The notes: a model not told the origin generated them from the letters alone. Shown: positions 1-9,524, numbered from the stretch's first letter. The stretch is 64,000 bases of DNA from an uncultured Porphyromonadaceae bacterium (GCA_947175495.1 CAMWNB010000008.1:1-64000); one strand, 5' to 3'. Made by a program: numbers and translations.

Positions 1-48
<48 letters not shown>

Positions 49-62
49 ATGTTTTACGGGTG

Positions 63-94
63 CAAAGGTAGGAGTTTTCTGAATACCGTGCAAG
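63..94 (-). promoter_or_regulatory. promoter of initiator tRNA
   Basis: On the minus strand there is a -33 box CTTG (91-94) and a -7 box TACCTTTG (63-70) separated by 20 bp, matching the Bacteroidetes consensus TTTG/TTG - about 20 - TAnnTTTG. Transcription would start about 10 bases upstream of the mature tRNA 5' end. Confidence 0.75.
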
Positions 95-126
95 TGCTTT
101 AACCTATATTAACAATTTTGCGTGAC

Positions 127-1407
127 TTAGTCAAGGCCTACGATGACGGTGCGCATCTTGTCGGCGTCAAGATAAAGAGCTGAAACTTCGGCTATTTGTG
201 CGGCGGTGATGTCGGCGGTGACTTTTTCTTGTCGGCTGAAGTAATCGTCGGGCATGCCTACGATTAGCGACGTGATGTAGTGGTCGCCGGTGGCGATGGC
301 GTTGTCGAGAGCGGCGGCGAGACGTGTCTGCTCGTAGAGGCGCGTGCGCAAGAGTTCATCGTCGCTGAGCGCGCGGGTGGCCATGGCGCGCAGTTCGGCG
401 CGTAGCTCGTCGAGAAGCTGTTCGGCATATTGCGGCGCGCATTGTGCCGAGATGTCGATGTAGCTGCCTTCGCGCACACCGCAGAGCGACGATGTGATGC
501 CGTAGGTGAGGCCCTTTTCCTCGCGGATGTTCTGCATCAGACGGCTGCCGAAGAAACCGCCGAGGGCGGTGACGGCGAACCGCAAGGGCAGATAGTCGGG
601 ATGGGAGCGGGGAATGGTGGGTATCATCACCTGCACGGCACACTGTTCGGCGCCGGGGTGTGGAATGTGCACCGTCTGCGGCGGACGGGGCGCGAATGGC
701 ACCACGTTGAGGGGGCGTGCGTCGCCGTCGGCGAATGTCTCGGCCAGAGCGCAAACGGCCCGCTCGTGCTCGGGGGTGATGTTGCCGCTGAGGAATACAT
801 GTATGCCGCGGGCACGGAACACAAGCGCCAGACGGCGCAACACCTGCTCGCGGGCGATGGAGGAGAAGTCGTCAGGTTCGGCGAAGCGCACCTGCGGGCT
901 TTCGGCGCCGGCAATCAGGCTGAATGCTGCTTTGGAGGCGATGTTGTCGACGCGGCTGCGGGAGTAGGCACTCTGGGCGGCGAGCTGCGACTTCACCGAC
1001 TCCATGCGTCCGTCGGGAAAACGCGGTTCGTTGACGAGTGCGAAAGCCACGGGCAGCAGTTCGGAGAGCGACGAGGACGGCACGCTGAGGTCAAGGCGGG
1101 TAAAATGGTCGGCGCAGTTGCCGTGGAGCGCCGCACCGCGGAAGTCCATCATGTCGGCCGTGGTGTCGGAATCGTAGAGCGCCGAGCCTTCGGGCAGCAG
1201 CTTGGCGGCCACGGCCGCCAGGGCCTGTGTGGGCGCCTCGTCCTTGCCGCCTTCGCCCACGATGCAGACGCGCGCAATGGGGCACGACGGGTCGGCCATC
1301 ACATGCACGCGCGTTCCATTGGAGAGCGTGGTCACACGTTCGGGCGGAAGCACCATGTGGCCGAACGGGCGCACGGGCGGCGGTGTGCGTCGGTCAAGAG
1401 CGTTCAT
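127..1407 (-). CDS. M16 family peptidase-like protein lacking the zinc motif
   Basis: 426 residues with the two-lobed M16 fold: an N-terminal lobe (about 20-200) and a C-terminal lobe (about 215-420). The C-terminal lobe carries the conserved GGFFGSRLMQNIREEKGLTY block that holds the substrate-binding Arg/Tyr pair. The HxxEH zinc motif expected near residues 60-75 is absent; that position reads AAVAAKLLPEGS. It is therefore probably the non-catalytic partner type seen in heterodimeric M16B proteases. No signal peptide is visible. It is last in the operon and its start overlaps the kdsB stop by 14 bases. No catalytic M16 partner is encoded in this window. Family is confident; role is inferred. 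Confidence 0.85.
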   Translation of the reverse strand: MNALDRRTPPPVRPFGHMVLPPERVTTLSNGTRVHVMADPSCPIARVCIVGEGGKDEAPTQALAAVAAKLLPEGSALYDSDTTADMMDFRGAALHGNCADHFTRLDLSVPSSSLSELLPVAFALVNEPRFPDGRMESVKSQLAAQSAYSRSRVDNIASKAAFSLIAGAESPQVRFAEPDDFSSIAREQVLRRLALVFRARGIHVFLSGNITPEHERAVCALAETFADGDARPLNVVPFAPRPPQTVHIPHPGAEQCAVQVMIPTIPRSHPDYLPLRFAVTALGGFFGSRLMQNIREEKGLTYGITSSLCGVREGSYIDISAQCAPQYAEQLLDELRAELRAMATRALSDDELLRTRLYEQTRLAAALDNAIATGDHYITSLIVGMPDDYFSRQEKVTADITAAQIAEVSALYLDADKMRTVIVGLD

Positions 1408-2149
1408 GGCTGTTGCTGATAAGGCGGCGCGCCTCTTCGAGATCGGCCGGAGTGTCTATGCCTACAGTGGTGATGTCGCTTTCGGCTGCGCGTATGCGCA
1501 GTCCCGCCTGCAGCCAGCGCAGCTGCTCGAGGCTTTCGGCGCGTTCCAGGACCGACGGGGGCATGGAGGCCACTCGCTCAAGCACCTCGGAACGATATCC
1601 GTATAGACCTATGTGGACGTAATAGGGTGCGAGCGCGGGCCACTCGGCCTGTTCGCTGCCGCGCACATAAGGGATGACAGAGCGCGAGAAATACATGGCA
1701 AAGCCGCCGTCGGTCAGTACTGCCTTCACTTTGTTGGGATCGGCCAGTTCTTCGTAGTTGCCGCGGAACGGGCGCACGAGCGTGGCGATGTCGGTGGCGG
1801 GGTCGTCGAAGCAGCCGGCGAGAGCTCTCAGCTGCTCGGGATCGACGAATGGCTCGTCGCCCTGGATGTTGACAATAACGTTGGCATCTGAACCGCTCAG
1901 ACGGTAGGCTTCGCGAACGCGGTCGGTGCCGCTGCGATGGTCGGGCGAGGTCATTACAGCCGCGCCGCCGAAGGCGTGTACGGCGTCAAGTATGCGGGTG
2001 TCGTCTGTGGCTACCAGTACGGTGTCGAACACCTGCGCTGCGCGCTCATAGACCCATTGCACGACTGGTTTGTTGCCGAGCATGGCGAGTGGTTTGCCGG
2101 GGAAGCGCGTAGATGCGTATCTCGCCGGGATTATGGCTATGAATTTCAT
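1394..2149 (-). CDS. kdsB: 3-deoxy-manno-octulosonate cytidylyltransferase
   Basis: Activates KDO as CMP-KDO for the inner core of lipopolysaccharide; cytoplasmic. 251 residues, the normal length. Visible motifs: IPARYASTRFPGKPL at the N terminus (nucleotide binding), VATDD, IQGDEPF, the YFSRSVIPYVR block and HIGLYGYR. The reading frame stays open for 108 codons upstream of 2149, but that part has no similarity to KdsB. The ATG at 2149 places the conserved MKFIAIIPAR at the N terminus and gives a 4-base ATGA overlap with the preceding gene. The KDO-8-phosphate phosphatase gene kdsC lies far away at 46134. Confidence 0.95.
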   Translation of the reverse strand: MKFIAIIPARYASTRFPGKPLAMLGNKPVVQWVYERAAQVFDTVLVATDDTRILDAVHAFGGAAVMTSPDHRSGTDRVREAYRLSGSDANVIVNIQGDEPFVDPEQLRALAGCFDDPATDIATLVRPFRGNYEELADPNKVKAVLTDGGFAMYFSRSVIPYVRGSEQAEWPALAPYYVHIGLYGYRSEVLERVASMPPSVLERAESLEQLRWLQAGLRIRAAESDITTVGIDTPADLEEARRLISNSHERS

Positions 2150-3159
2150 GATTTCTTCTTGAAGTAGCGCGGCACCAGAAAGGCGCCGGCAATCAGATAA
2201 ACGTAGTAGGAGAACAGGCGCCACACTATGGCCAGCAATAGCGCGAGGCTGGTGTTGCCGATAAGGTCGCCGTAGTAGTTGGAGAAGAGCCACTCGCTGA
2301 CGCCACTGCCGCCGGGCGTGGGGCTGACCATAAGCACCACCCAGACCACGAACTGGCGGCCGAACACCAGGAAGCCGTCGGCCGACGGCACGAAGCCCCA
2401 GAAAAGCGCGTTGACCACCAGGTAGCGCGAGAACCACGACACGACGGTGGCGCCGAACACGTTGGCCCACCAACGAAGCGGGCGATGGCGCACATGGGCC
2501 GACGTGGCAACCATGTTGCCCGTCATGCGGTCAATGGCCGGTTGCCAACGGCGTATCCAGCGCAGCGAGAATATCTTGTGAAACACCCGCGCGACGGCCT
2601 GCGGACGCCACAGAATGCCCGCGTAGAGCACGAAAGTGTAGACCACGATGGCGCTGTAGACTGTCCAGAAGATGATGCGCACGCTGCCCAGCACCAGGCC
2701 GCCCTCGCCGAAAAGGCTGTCGAAGGGGATAGTGAGCACGATTATGGGGCAGAACAGCACAAAGAAGAACTCGTCGAGCATAAGTGTGGTGAGCGTTAGC
2801 GTGGCCGCGCGCCCCACGGATATGCCCTCGCGGTTGAGGTAGAAGATGGCTGCCGGACTTCCGCCCACGGCCGAGGGAGTGATGGCCGATGTGAAAGCGC
2901 ACATCAGGTCGACTTGCATGGCGCGTCGCCACGAAAGCTCGCCGTCGGTGATGCTGCGGAAACGCCATGTAAGGCCGAAATCGCGTCCGCACATGGCGAC
3001 GGCGGCAAGGCAAAGACATGCGATGGCGCGGGCATCGAAGGTGACTCCTGCGACAGCCTCAGAGTTGAACTCGCGCGCGAACATCCACGCCACGGCTCCT
3101 ATGCCGATGGCGGTGGCGAGAGCCACTTTCCAGCCTGTTTTCTGCAGTTGCGTTGCCAT
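2146..3159 (-). CDS. lysylphosphatidylglycerol synthase/flippase-like (UPF0104) membrane protein
   Basis: 337 residues with about eight hydrophobic segments and the features of the YbhN/UPF0104 family (the integral membrane part of MprF-type proteins): an internal ITPSAVGGSPA segment and a C-terminal SPTPGGSGVSE segment. These re-entrant Pro/Gly-rich loops are typical of the family. The frame is open upstream, but ATG 3159 starts the first basic and hydrophobic stretch, one base after the stop of the ThiE-like gene. It lies in a KDO-related operon, so movement of a lipid or glycolipid across the inner membrane is plausible, but the substrate is unknown. Confidence 0.8.
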   Translation of the reverse strand: MATQLQKTGWKVALATAIGIGAVAWMFAREFNSEAVAGVTFDARAIACLCLAAVAMCGRDFGLTWRFRSITDGELSWRRAMQVDLMCAFTSAITPSAVGGSPAAIFYLNREGISVGRAATLTLTTLMLDEFFFVLFCPIIVLTIPFDSLFGEGGLVLGSVRIIFWTVYSAIVVYTFVLYAGILWRPQAVARVFHKIFSLRWIRRWQPAIDRMTGNMVATSAHVRHRPLRWWANVFGATVVSWFSRYLVVNALFWGFVPSADGFLVFGRQFVVWVVLMVSPTPGGSGVSEWLFSNYYGDLIGNTSLALLLAIVWRLFSYYVYLIAGAFLVPRYFKKKS

Positions 3160-3160
3160 G

Positions 3161-3757
3161 TTATTGCCTGCGGGTGGCTTCGAGGGCTTCGATGAGCAGT
3201 TGCGTGGCTTCCACAGGGTCGGGGGCATCGGCGATGACCGTGCTCACCGCTATACCGCTTGCGCCGGCCACCATGACCTCTATGGCTTCGTCGGGGGTGA
3301 ATTCGCCGGCGGCCACAACGGGCAGCTGCATCTCGGCCTTGCGCACGTCGGCCACGATGCGTTCTACGTCGGCCACGGACAGGCCTGCCGGCAGCGTGGC
3401 ATAGTCGATGTCGAGATTTTGCGTGCGCAGGATGTCGTTGGCACCGGCAGCCTCGATTCCGATGATGGCCTCGGCTCCGAGTTCCTCACGCACCTCAGCG
3501 GCACGTCCGGCGCTGGCGCCCCGCAGCTGCACGCCATGCAGGCCTGCATCTTTGGCCACCTCGGGGCGGTCTACTATGGTGAGGAATGTGCCTGTCTCCA
3601 TGCACAGATTCTTGAGCTCGAGCGCCGTCTCGCGTACGAAGTCGTCGGATGCGCCGGGGAGGTCGAGCTCCACCCAGTGGCATCCGCCCTCGATGGCCAT
3701 CTGCGCGAGCTCGGCCACCGAATATCTGTCGTTGATGCGTGCTATAAACTGTAACAT
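3161..3757 (-). CDS. thiamine-phosphate-synthase-like TIM-barrel protein
   Basis: 198 residues. The fold resembles ThiE/TenI: the C-terminal phosphate-binding strand-loop reads PVVAAGEFTPDEA then AGASGIAVSTVI, and the middle reads GLHGVQLRGAS. Several ThiE catalytic signatures are missing: the QLR(D/E)K segment is replaced by VELDLP, and the GPIFPT loop by YATLPAGLS. Real TMP synthase activity is therefore doubtful. It is first in the operon before the membrane protein and KdsB. The start was set at 3757 because a -7 box ends five bases upstream, so the longer frame (to 3814) would begin before transcription starts. Confidence 0.65.
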   Translation of the reverse strand: MLQFIARINDRYSVAELAQMAIEGGCHWVELDLPGASDDFVRETALELKNLCMETGTFLTIVDRPEVAKDAGLHGVQLRGASAGRAAEVREELGAEAIIGIEAAGANDILRTQNLDIDYATLPAGLSVADVERIVADVRKAEMQLPVVAAGEFTPDEAIEVMVAGASGIAVSTVIADAPDPVEATQLLIEALEATRRQ

Positions 3758-3762
3758 AGTTG

Positions 3763-3770
3763 CAAAAATA
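3763..3770 (-). promoter_or_regulatory. -7 box of the ThiE-like/kdsB operon
   Basis: TATTTTTG on the minus strand matches TAnnTTTG and is followed by CAACT and then the ATG at 3757. No good -33 box is seen. The five-base gap predicts a leaderless or nearly leaderless mRNA. Confidence 0.55.
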
Positions 3771-3810
3771 CAAAACTTATGGGAGAAATGTTGTATATAA
3801 AGATTAAAAA

Positions 3811-4776
3811 TCACCGTCGCATGCGCTCCAGCGCGCCGGCCATGCGCATGAACGCGCTGCTCTGCACGAAAGGCCGGAGCAGGCGCCTCGTGCGGTGGTG
3901 CATGCCGGCCTCGCCGTAGGCAACGGTGCGCTTGCGTGGTGCAGATGCGACGGCGCCGAGGAAGTCGGCCAGACGTGCGTCGAAATCGACATGCCGGTCG
4001 GCATTGAGTTTTGGAGCCATGAGCATTTTCATATAAGCCCGGTCGTCGCGGTTGAGCGCACTCAGCGCGTCCAGAAACCCCCCGATAGCGTGGTAGTCGC
4101 CGACACGCAGGAATGCTTCCGGATTGAAATCGTCCACAACATCGTCGGGTCCCCAGTAGAGCGGCACTGTGCCGGCAACAAACGGTTCGAGAATTTTCTC
4201 GGTCACATATCCCTGCAGCCGGGTGTTTTCAAGGGCCAGGTTAAACTTGTATCTGGCAATGAAGGGGATTTTCTCGCCGACAGGGCCACCGGTGTTGTTG
4301 CGCCACGGGCCACCATAGGCAATGGGTCCGAACATATCTTCTACTGCGTCAACAATTTCAATGCGCATGGGGTCGCAATTTGCGGAATTGCGCATGAGAA
4401 ACGAGCAAAACGGCCTGCCGGCAGCTTCGGCGCCGACACGCGGCGCCGAAGTCAGTTCGTCGTACTCGTAGAGCATGTAGAGAGGATAGCGCAGATGGCG
4501 GTCGCCGAATTCCAGATGATGGAACGACAAGGCGTAGTCACATTCGTTGAAATCGGGCACGTCGTTCTCGCCCGTGAAATACACCTTTACGGATTTCTGA
4601 TAGTCGAGGTGCCGCAATCCGCATCGAGAATAGAACAATATATCGGGCTCCTCGGCAGAAGAAGACGGCAGCACGGCGACATCCGCGCCGGCCTGCATTG
4701 CCGCGAGGAATTTGTTGTCGTACTCATCGAACGTAGGCCAGAAATCTACGAATTTTACTGTGATCGTGTGTGGCAT
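3811..4776 (-). CDS. family 10 glycosyltransferase (alpha-1,3/1,4-fucosyltransferase type)
   Basis: 321 residues. Contains the GT10 signature in the C-terminal half: YKFNLALENT, then GYVTEKILEPFVAGTVPLYWG, the GDP-fucose binding alpha-1,3-fucosyltransferase motif. An N-terminal acceptor-binding half precedes it and a basic tail follows (RTRRLLRPF), as in Helicobacter and Bacteroides enzymes that associate peripherally with the membrane. It would transfer fucose to a GlcNAc-containing surface glycan. The start at 4776 was chosen over 4803 because the -7 box covers 4801-4808. It forms its own unit with no other glycan-assembly gene adjacent. Confidence 0.87.
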   Translation of the reverse strand: MPHTITVKFVDFWPTFDEYDNKFLAAMQAGADVAVLPSSSAEEPDILFYSRCGLRHLDYQKSVKVYFTGENDVPDFNECDYALSFHHLEFGDRHLRYPLYMLYEYDELTSAPRVGAEAAGRPFCSFLMRNSANCDPMRIEIVDAVEDMFGPIAYGGPWRNNTGGPVGEKIPFIARYKFNLALENTRLQGYVTEKILEPFVAGTVPLYWGPDDVVDDFNPEAFLRVGDYHAIGGFLDALSALNRDDRAYMKMLMAPKLNADRHVDFDARLADFLGAVASAPRKRTVAYGEAGMHHRTRRLLRPFVQSSAFMRMAGALERMRR

Positions 4777-4800
4777 TGACGCTTGGTTTGCTTTCAACTG

Positions 4801-4808
4801 CAAAATTA
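4801..4808 (-). promoter_or_regulatory. -7 box of the GT10 gene
   Basis: TAATTTTG on the minus strand, 24 bases before the ATG at 4776. It rules out the upstream ATG at 4803 as the start. Confidence 0.5.
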
Positions 4809-4822
4809 GCCAAAAAATCCAA

Positions 4823-5761
4823 TCATGACCCGGTGCCGGAGTGCTTTTTCTTGGCGAGGTTGGTAAGGATCATGCCCGCCACGATGATGAGCATGGCCGC
4901 AACTTGCAGCCAGCGCAGGCGGTCAAGGCCCATGATTACGGCCGAAATTGTGGCAAACACCGGCAGTAGATATTGATAGAGCGACACCAGTTCCGAGCCA
5001 ATCGACCGTATGGCCGGCTGCACGAGAAAATAGGCTATAAACGTGGGACACAGCAGGATGAAGCTTATCTCCAGCCACGGAGCAGCCTCTGATGTGTGAA
5101 GGATGGGCAGACGGTCGAAGCCTATGGTGAGTAATATGGCGGGGATCGCCGCGAAGAAAAACACCCAGCGCAGGAGACTGACAGGGCGGTAGCGTCGTGT
5201 GGGGCCTTCGAGGATGACGAGGTAAAACGCGTAGCAGATGCACGACGCCACGGCCAGGCAATCGCCAAGCAGATTGTCTTGCCCTGCTTTGCCTGTGCCT
5301 CCACCGGCAATGACTATGACGGCGCCGACAAACGAGATGGCTACGCCCGCTCCCTCGAGCCATGACGGACGTCTATGCCGGAAGAGCACGCCGATGAGTA
5401 TGACGAACACAGGCGGCAGCGTCATTATGATGGACACGTCGATGGGGTTGGCATAGCGCAGCGACATCACAAAAAGGTAGATGAATCCGAAAAGTCCGAC
5501 GAAGCCTCCGAGCACGAGCCGATGCCAGTCGTGTCGCGCGATAGGAGTGTTGCGGACGAATGCCGAGGCGAGCCAGAATAATATGCAGCCGCCGATGAGG
5601 CGCACGGCCGAGATGCTTTCCGACGTCATCCATTCGGGGATGAGCGCTTTGGTGAACGAGACATTGACGCCCCAGAAAATGGTGGCGACGAGGATACAGG
5701 CATTGCCTGCCAGAAAGCGCCTGGCGGCGGGGCGCGGCGATTTGGGGGATGAAGTGTTCAT
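4823..5761 (-). CDS. EamA/DMT-family transporter
   Basis: 312 residues forming ten hydrophobic segments in two repeated halves, as in the drug/metabolite transporter superfamily. Typical landmarks are the first-helix segment ATIFWGVNVSFTKAL and RLIGGCILF, and in the second half LLGDCLAVASCICYAFY. A basic tail (LAKKKHSG) ends it. The substrate cannot be told. ATG 5761 is preferred over the longer frame to 5818 because it gives a short polar N terminus before helix 1. It is divergent from the CDP-alcohol phosphatidyltransferase gene. Confidence 0.85.
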   Translation of the reverse strand: MNTSSPKSPRPAARRFLAGNACILVATIFWGVNVSFTKALIPEWMTSESISAVRLIGGCILFWLASAFVRNTPIARHDWHRLVLGGFVGLFGFIYLFVMSLRYANPIDVSIIMTLPPVFVILIGVLFRHRRPSWLEGAGVAISFVGAVIVIAGGGTGKAGQDNLLGDCLAVASCICYAFYLVILEGPTRRYRPVSLLRWVFFFAAIPAILLTIGFDRLPILHTSEAAPWLEISFILLCPTFIAYFLVQPAIRSIGSELVSLYQYLLPVFATISAVIMGLDRLRWLQVAAMLIIVAGMILTNLAKKKHSGTGS

Positions 5762-5879
5762 ACATATATAAACAAAGAATGCGCGAAAGTGGGTCGTCGA
5801 GGGGAGGGTTTTGGCCATAAAATAAGTGCGGGTGATAAAAAACTGCGATGATTTGTGGATTCACTTCAAAACAAATTAT

Positions 5880-5887
5880 TAACTTTG
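5880..5887 (+). promoter_or_regulatory. -7 box upstream of the CDP-alcohol phosphatidyltransferase
   Basis: TAACTTTG matches TAnnTTTG. A TTTG at 5852-5855 lies 24 bp upstream, a little far for a -33 box. The leader to the ATG at 5982 would be about 90 bases. Confidence 0.45.
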
Positions 5888-5981
5888 CTGCTTGAAACGG
5901 CTGTGTCCCCGCGGCCGGACATCGTGCTATCGGTGTGCTTACATATTTTTAATTATTCAACTACACGACAATACGGAGAGT

Positions 5982-6671
5982 ATGGGAAATGAAAATTCAG
6001 AGAGAATACAGACGTCCATCCTGAACGCGATGGAGAAAAAAGCGCTTGTGTGGCTGGCCGAGAGGCAACCCGCGTGGGTCACGTCGGACATGTTGTCGTA
6101 TGTGGGTGTGGCTGGAGCGTTGCTGTTTGTGGTATTCTGCATACTCGCCAACAACAATATCGACTATCTGTGGCTTGCTCCGCTGGGCTTGGTAATCAAC
6201 TGGTACGGCGACAGCCTTGACGGCACGCTTGCCCGCGTGCGCAAGCTTCAGCGTCCTGTCTACGGTTTCTTTATCGACCACTCTCTCGATGCTCTCACCA
6301 CCTGCCTGATATGCGCCGGCATAGGCCTGTCGCCTTTCATGCGCATGGATGTAGCCTTGGTGATTCTCGCCGGTTACCTGTGTATGTCTATTTATACATA
6401 TTTATCAACCATTGTGATGAGCGAGTTTCGCCTCACCTATGGCAAATTAGGCCCCACGGAGGTGCGCATAATCATTATCGTCGTGTGTATCCTCTATATT
6501 TTCAATCCCTGGAAAGATGTGGCCTATGAGATAGCCGGCGAAAAATGGACTGTGTTCGATTTCATCGGATGTGCAGTGGCCGCAATTCTCTTCCTCATCT
6601 ATATATGCTCCATGGTCAGCGATCTGCGTCGCCTTTCCATCCAGGATCCCGCCAAACCCTTCAAGAAATAA
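5982..6671 (+). CDS. CDP-alcohol phosphatidyltransferase family protein
   Basis: 229 residues, multi-spanning. The family signature is complete at about residues 72-98: GDSLDGTLARV, then a glycine nine residues after the arginine, then FIDHSLD, fitting DxxDGxxAR-x(8-9)-GxxxDxxxD, which binds CDP and two metal ions. It transfers a phospho-alcohol head group at the inner membrane; the acceptor is not identifiable. A TTG at 5892 would extend the frame by 30 residues, but the ATG at 5982 after GGAGAG gives the expected soluble N-terminal helix. It is followed after 34 bases by valS. Confidence 0.87.
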   Translation: MGNENSERIQTSILNAMEKKALVWLAERQPAWVTSDMLSYVGVAGALLFVVFCILANNNIDYLWLAPLGLVINWYGDSLDGTLARVRKLQRPVYGFFIDHSLDALTTCLICAGIGLSPFMRMDVALVILAGYLCMSIYTYLSTIVMSEFRLTYGKLGPTEVRIIIIVVCILYIFNPWKDVAYEIAGEKWTVFDFIGCAVAAILFLIYICSMVSDLRRLSIQDPAKPFKK

Positions 6672-6705
6672 ACCGAAACAACTTATATTATAAGCTGATA
6701 CTTGC

Positions 6706-9402
6706 ATGACAGAGTTAGCTCCCAAATACAATCCCTCGGAAGTCGAGGACAAGTGGTACGCCTACTGGCTTGACCACGAGTTGTTCAAGTCGGTGCCCGA
6801 CGCACGCGAGCCCTACACCATAGTGATTCCGCCGCCCAATGTGACCGGCGTGCTGCACATGGGACACATGCTCAACAATACCATCCAGGATATCCTCGTG
6901 CGACGTGCGCGCATGATGGGCAAGAACGCCCTGTGGGTTCCCGGCACCGACCACGCCTCCATCTCCACCGAGACAAAAGTGATTCAGAAACTCGCCAAAG
7001 AAGGCATCAAGAAGACCGACCTCACCCGCGAGGAATTTCTGAAGCATGCTTGGGAGTGGACCCACAAACATGGTGGCATCATCCTGCAGCAGCTGCGCAA
7101 GCTCGGCGCTTCGTGCGACTGGAGCCGCACGGCGTTCACTATGGACGACAAACGCAGCCAGAGCGTGGTCAAGGTGTTCTGCGATCTTTATGACAAAGGT
7201 CTTATCTACCGTGGTCTGCGCATGGTCAACTGGGATCCCCAGAACCGCACGGCCATCAGCGACGATGAAGTGTTCTTCGAACAGGAGCAGTCGAAGCTGT
7301 ATTATCTGCGCTACTATGTGGCCGACGACGATATGACAGGAGCCACAGGTGCGGAAGAGGAGGTGATACACACCGATGCCGAAGGTCGCCGCTACGCAGT
7401 GGTGGCCACAACACGCCCCGAGACCATCATGGGTGACACCGCCATGTGTATCAACCCCAAGGATCCCAAGAACGCCTGGCTCAAGGGCAAGAAGGTGGTG
7501 GTGCCTCTCGTGGGCCGCGTGGTGCCGGTTATCGAAGACCGCTACGTCGACGTTGAGTTCGGCACAGGCTGTCTCAAGGTGACCCCCGCCCACGACAAGA
7601 ACGACAACATGCTCGGCAAGACCCACAATCTCGAGACCATCGACATCTTCAACGAGGACGGGACCGTGGCCGAGGTGGCGGGCATGTACGTGGGCATGGA
7701 TCGTTTCGACTGTCGCAAGGTCATCGCCGAGGACCTCGCCAACGCCGGCCTAATGGAGAAGGTGGAGGACTATGTGAACAACGTGGGTCTCTCCGAGCGC
7801 ACCAAAGTGGCCATAGAGCCTCGTCTGTCGCTGCAATGGTTCATCGACATGAAGCATTTTGCAGAGATTTCGCTCAAACCTGTGATGGACGATATCATCC
7901 GCTTCGTGCCCGAGAAGTACAAGACCACCTACCGCGTTTGGCTCGAAAATATCCAGGACTGGTGCATCAGCCGCCAGTTGTGGTGGGGTCACCGCATTCC
8001 GGCCTATTACTACACCGACCCCGCCGACGGCGAGGAGAAGTTCGTTGTGGCCGAGAACATTGATGCCGCTTTGCGTAAGGTGCATGCCTTCGACAGCTGC
8101 ATAGGTCTCAGCATCGAGGACCTGCGTCAGGACGAAGGTGCACTCGACACATGGTTCTCGTCGTGGCTCTGGCCCATCACACTCTTCGACGGCATCAACA
8201 ATCCCGGCAACGAAGAAATCAAATACTACTATCCCACGTCAACGCTCGTCACCGGTCCGGACATCATCTTCTTCTGGGTAGCCCGCATGATTATGGCCGG
8301 CTATGAGTATGTGGGCAAGCAGCCATTCAACAACGTGTACTTCACCGGCATCGTGCGTGACGCCATCGGCCGCAAGATGAGCAAGAGCCTCGGCAACTCG
8401 CCCGACCCGCTCGACCTCATAGCCACCTATGGCGCGGATGGCGTGCGTATGGGCATGATGCTGGCTGCTCCTGCCGGCAACGATATAATGTACGACGACA
8501 AGCTGTGCGAGACAGGCCGCAATTTCTGCAACAAGATATGGAACGCGTTCCGCCTTGTGGCAGGATGGGAGGCCGACGACTCGCTGGGCCAGCCCGAGGT
8601 GAACCGCACCGCTGAGCGCTGGATGCGTTCGCGCATAAGCGCCACCATGGCCGAAGTGAACGACTGCTTCGATAAATTCCGCCTCAACGAGGCACTGATG
8701 GCTGTCTACCGCCTATTCCGCGACGACTTCTCCGGCTATTATCTCGAGATGGTCAAGCCTGCCTATCAGCAGCCTGTGGACGGTGCCACGCTTCGTGCCA
8801 CCAACGCCTTCTTCGACGAGCTCCTGCGCATGCTGCATCCTTTCATGCCATTCATCACCGAGGAACTGTGGCAGCATCTTGCCGACCGCCGTCCCGGCGA
8901 AAGCATCATGTATGCCTCCATGCCCGCAGTGGAAGAAGCCGACAACGCGTTGCTCAACGCCATGGCAGTGGCTCAGGAGGTCGTGGGCGGCGTGCGTGCG
9001 GTGCGAGCCAAAAAGAACATCCCCGCCAAGGAAGACCTGCGCCTGCTCGTGCTCGGCACGCTCGACAAAGCTGTGCACGGCGTCGTGTGCAAGCTCGCCA
9101 ACGTAAGTGAGATAGTGGAGAACGCAGAGAAAGATGCCACGGCCATGTCATTCCTCGTCGGCACTACCGAGTATGAGGTGCCGATGGCCGCCAGTCTCGA
9201 CGTCGAGGCTGAGCTCGCCCGCCTGCGCAAGGACCGCGACTACTACACCGGCTTCAAGGCATCTGTGGAAAAGAAACTGTCCAACGAGCGTTTCGTAAAC
9301 AACGCTCCGGCCGCTGTCGTAGAGACGGAGCGCCGCAAGTTGGCCGATGCCGAGCAGAAACTCGCCTCCATCGCCGCCTCCATCGCCGCCCTCGAGAGCT
9401 GA
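6706..9402 (+). CDS. valS: valine--tRNA ligase
   Basis: 898 residues, the class I ValRS length. HIGH motif as HMGH at 51-54 within [19 protein letters not shown] at about 557-561 ([11 protein letters not shown]). The CP1 editing domain lies between ([12 protein letters not shown], then [11 protein letters not shown]), followed by the anticodon-binding domain and the C-terminal coiled-coil arm (about 820-895) typical of ValRS. It charges tRNA-Val. It follows the phosphatidyltransferase gene and ends with a strong terminator. Confidence 0.98.
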   Translation: MTELAPKYNPSEVEDKWYAYWLDHELFKSVPDAREPYTIVIPPPNVTGVLHMGHMLNNTIQDILVRRARMMGKNALWVPGTDHASISTETKVIQKLAKEGIKKTDLTREEFLKHAWEWTHKHGGIILQQLRKLGASCDWSRTAFTMDDKRSQSVVKVFCDLYDKGLIYRGLRMVNWDPQNRTAISDDEVFFEQEQSKLYYLRYYVADDDMTGATGAEEEVIHTDAEGRRYAVVATTRPETIMGDTAMCINPKDPKNAWLKGKKVVVPLVGRVVPVIEDRYVDVEFGTGCLKVTPAHDKNDNMLGKTHNLETIDIFNEDGTVAEVAGMYVGMDRFDCRKVIAEDLANAGLMEKVEDYVNNVGLSERTKVAIEPRLSLQWFIDMKHFAEISLKPVMDDIIRFVPEKYKTTYRVWLENIQDWCISRQLWWGHRIPAYYYTDPADGEEKFVVAENIDAALRKVHAFDSCIGLSIEDLRQDEGALDTWFSSWLWPITLFDGINNPGNEEIKYYYPTSTLVTGPDIIFFWVARMIMAGYEYVGKQPFNNVYFTGIVRDAIGRKMSKSLGNSPDPLDLIATYGADGVRMGMMLAAPAGNDIMYDDKLCETGRNFCNKIWNAFRLVAGWEADDSLGQPEVNRTAERWMRSRISATMAEVNDCFDKFRLNEALMAVYRLFRDDFSGYYLEMVKPAYQQPVDGATLRATNAFFDELLRMLHPFMPFITEELWQHLADRRPGESIMYASMPAVEEADNALLNAMAVAQEVVGGVRAVRAKKNIPAKEDLRLLVLGTLDKAVHGVVCKLANVSEIVENAEKDATAMSFLVGTTEYEVPMAASLDVEAELARLRKDRDYYTGFKASVEKKLSNERFVNNAPAAVVETERRKLADAEQKLASIAASIAALES

Positions 9403-9421
9403 GGCGCGCTCCGCCAACCAT

Positions 9422-9469
9422 AACAATCGGACCTGTCTGACGCATCGGACAGGTCCGATTGTTCTTTTT
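9422..9469 (+). terminator. intrinsic terminator after valS
   Basis: Left arm AACAATCGGACCTGTC and the complementary GACAGGTCCGATTGTT make a perfect 16-bp stem around a ten-base loop, followed by TTTTT. Confidence 0.9.
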
Positions 9470-9524
9470 GCATATAAAAAACGCAAAAATGGAGTGGAGC
9501 GGCTTATATGTCGCGGGAAATTTG

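Noticed and set aside
2150-2473. 108-codon N-terminal extension of KdsB
   Set aside because: Overlaps the membrane-protein gene and has shadow-like Arg-rich composition; KdsB proteins start at MKFIAIIPAR.
5892-5981. TTG start for the CDP-alcohol phosphatidyltransferase, four bases after a -7 box
   Set aside because: It would fit the leaderless pattern, but the added 30 residues are Cys/Arg rich and unlike the family; ATG 5982 is preferred.
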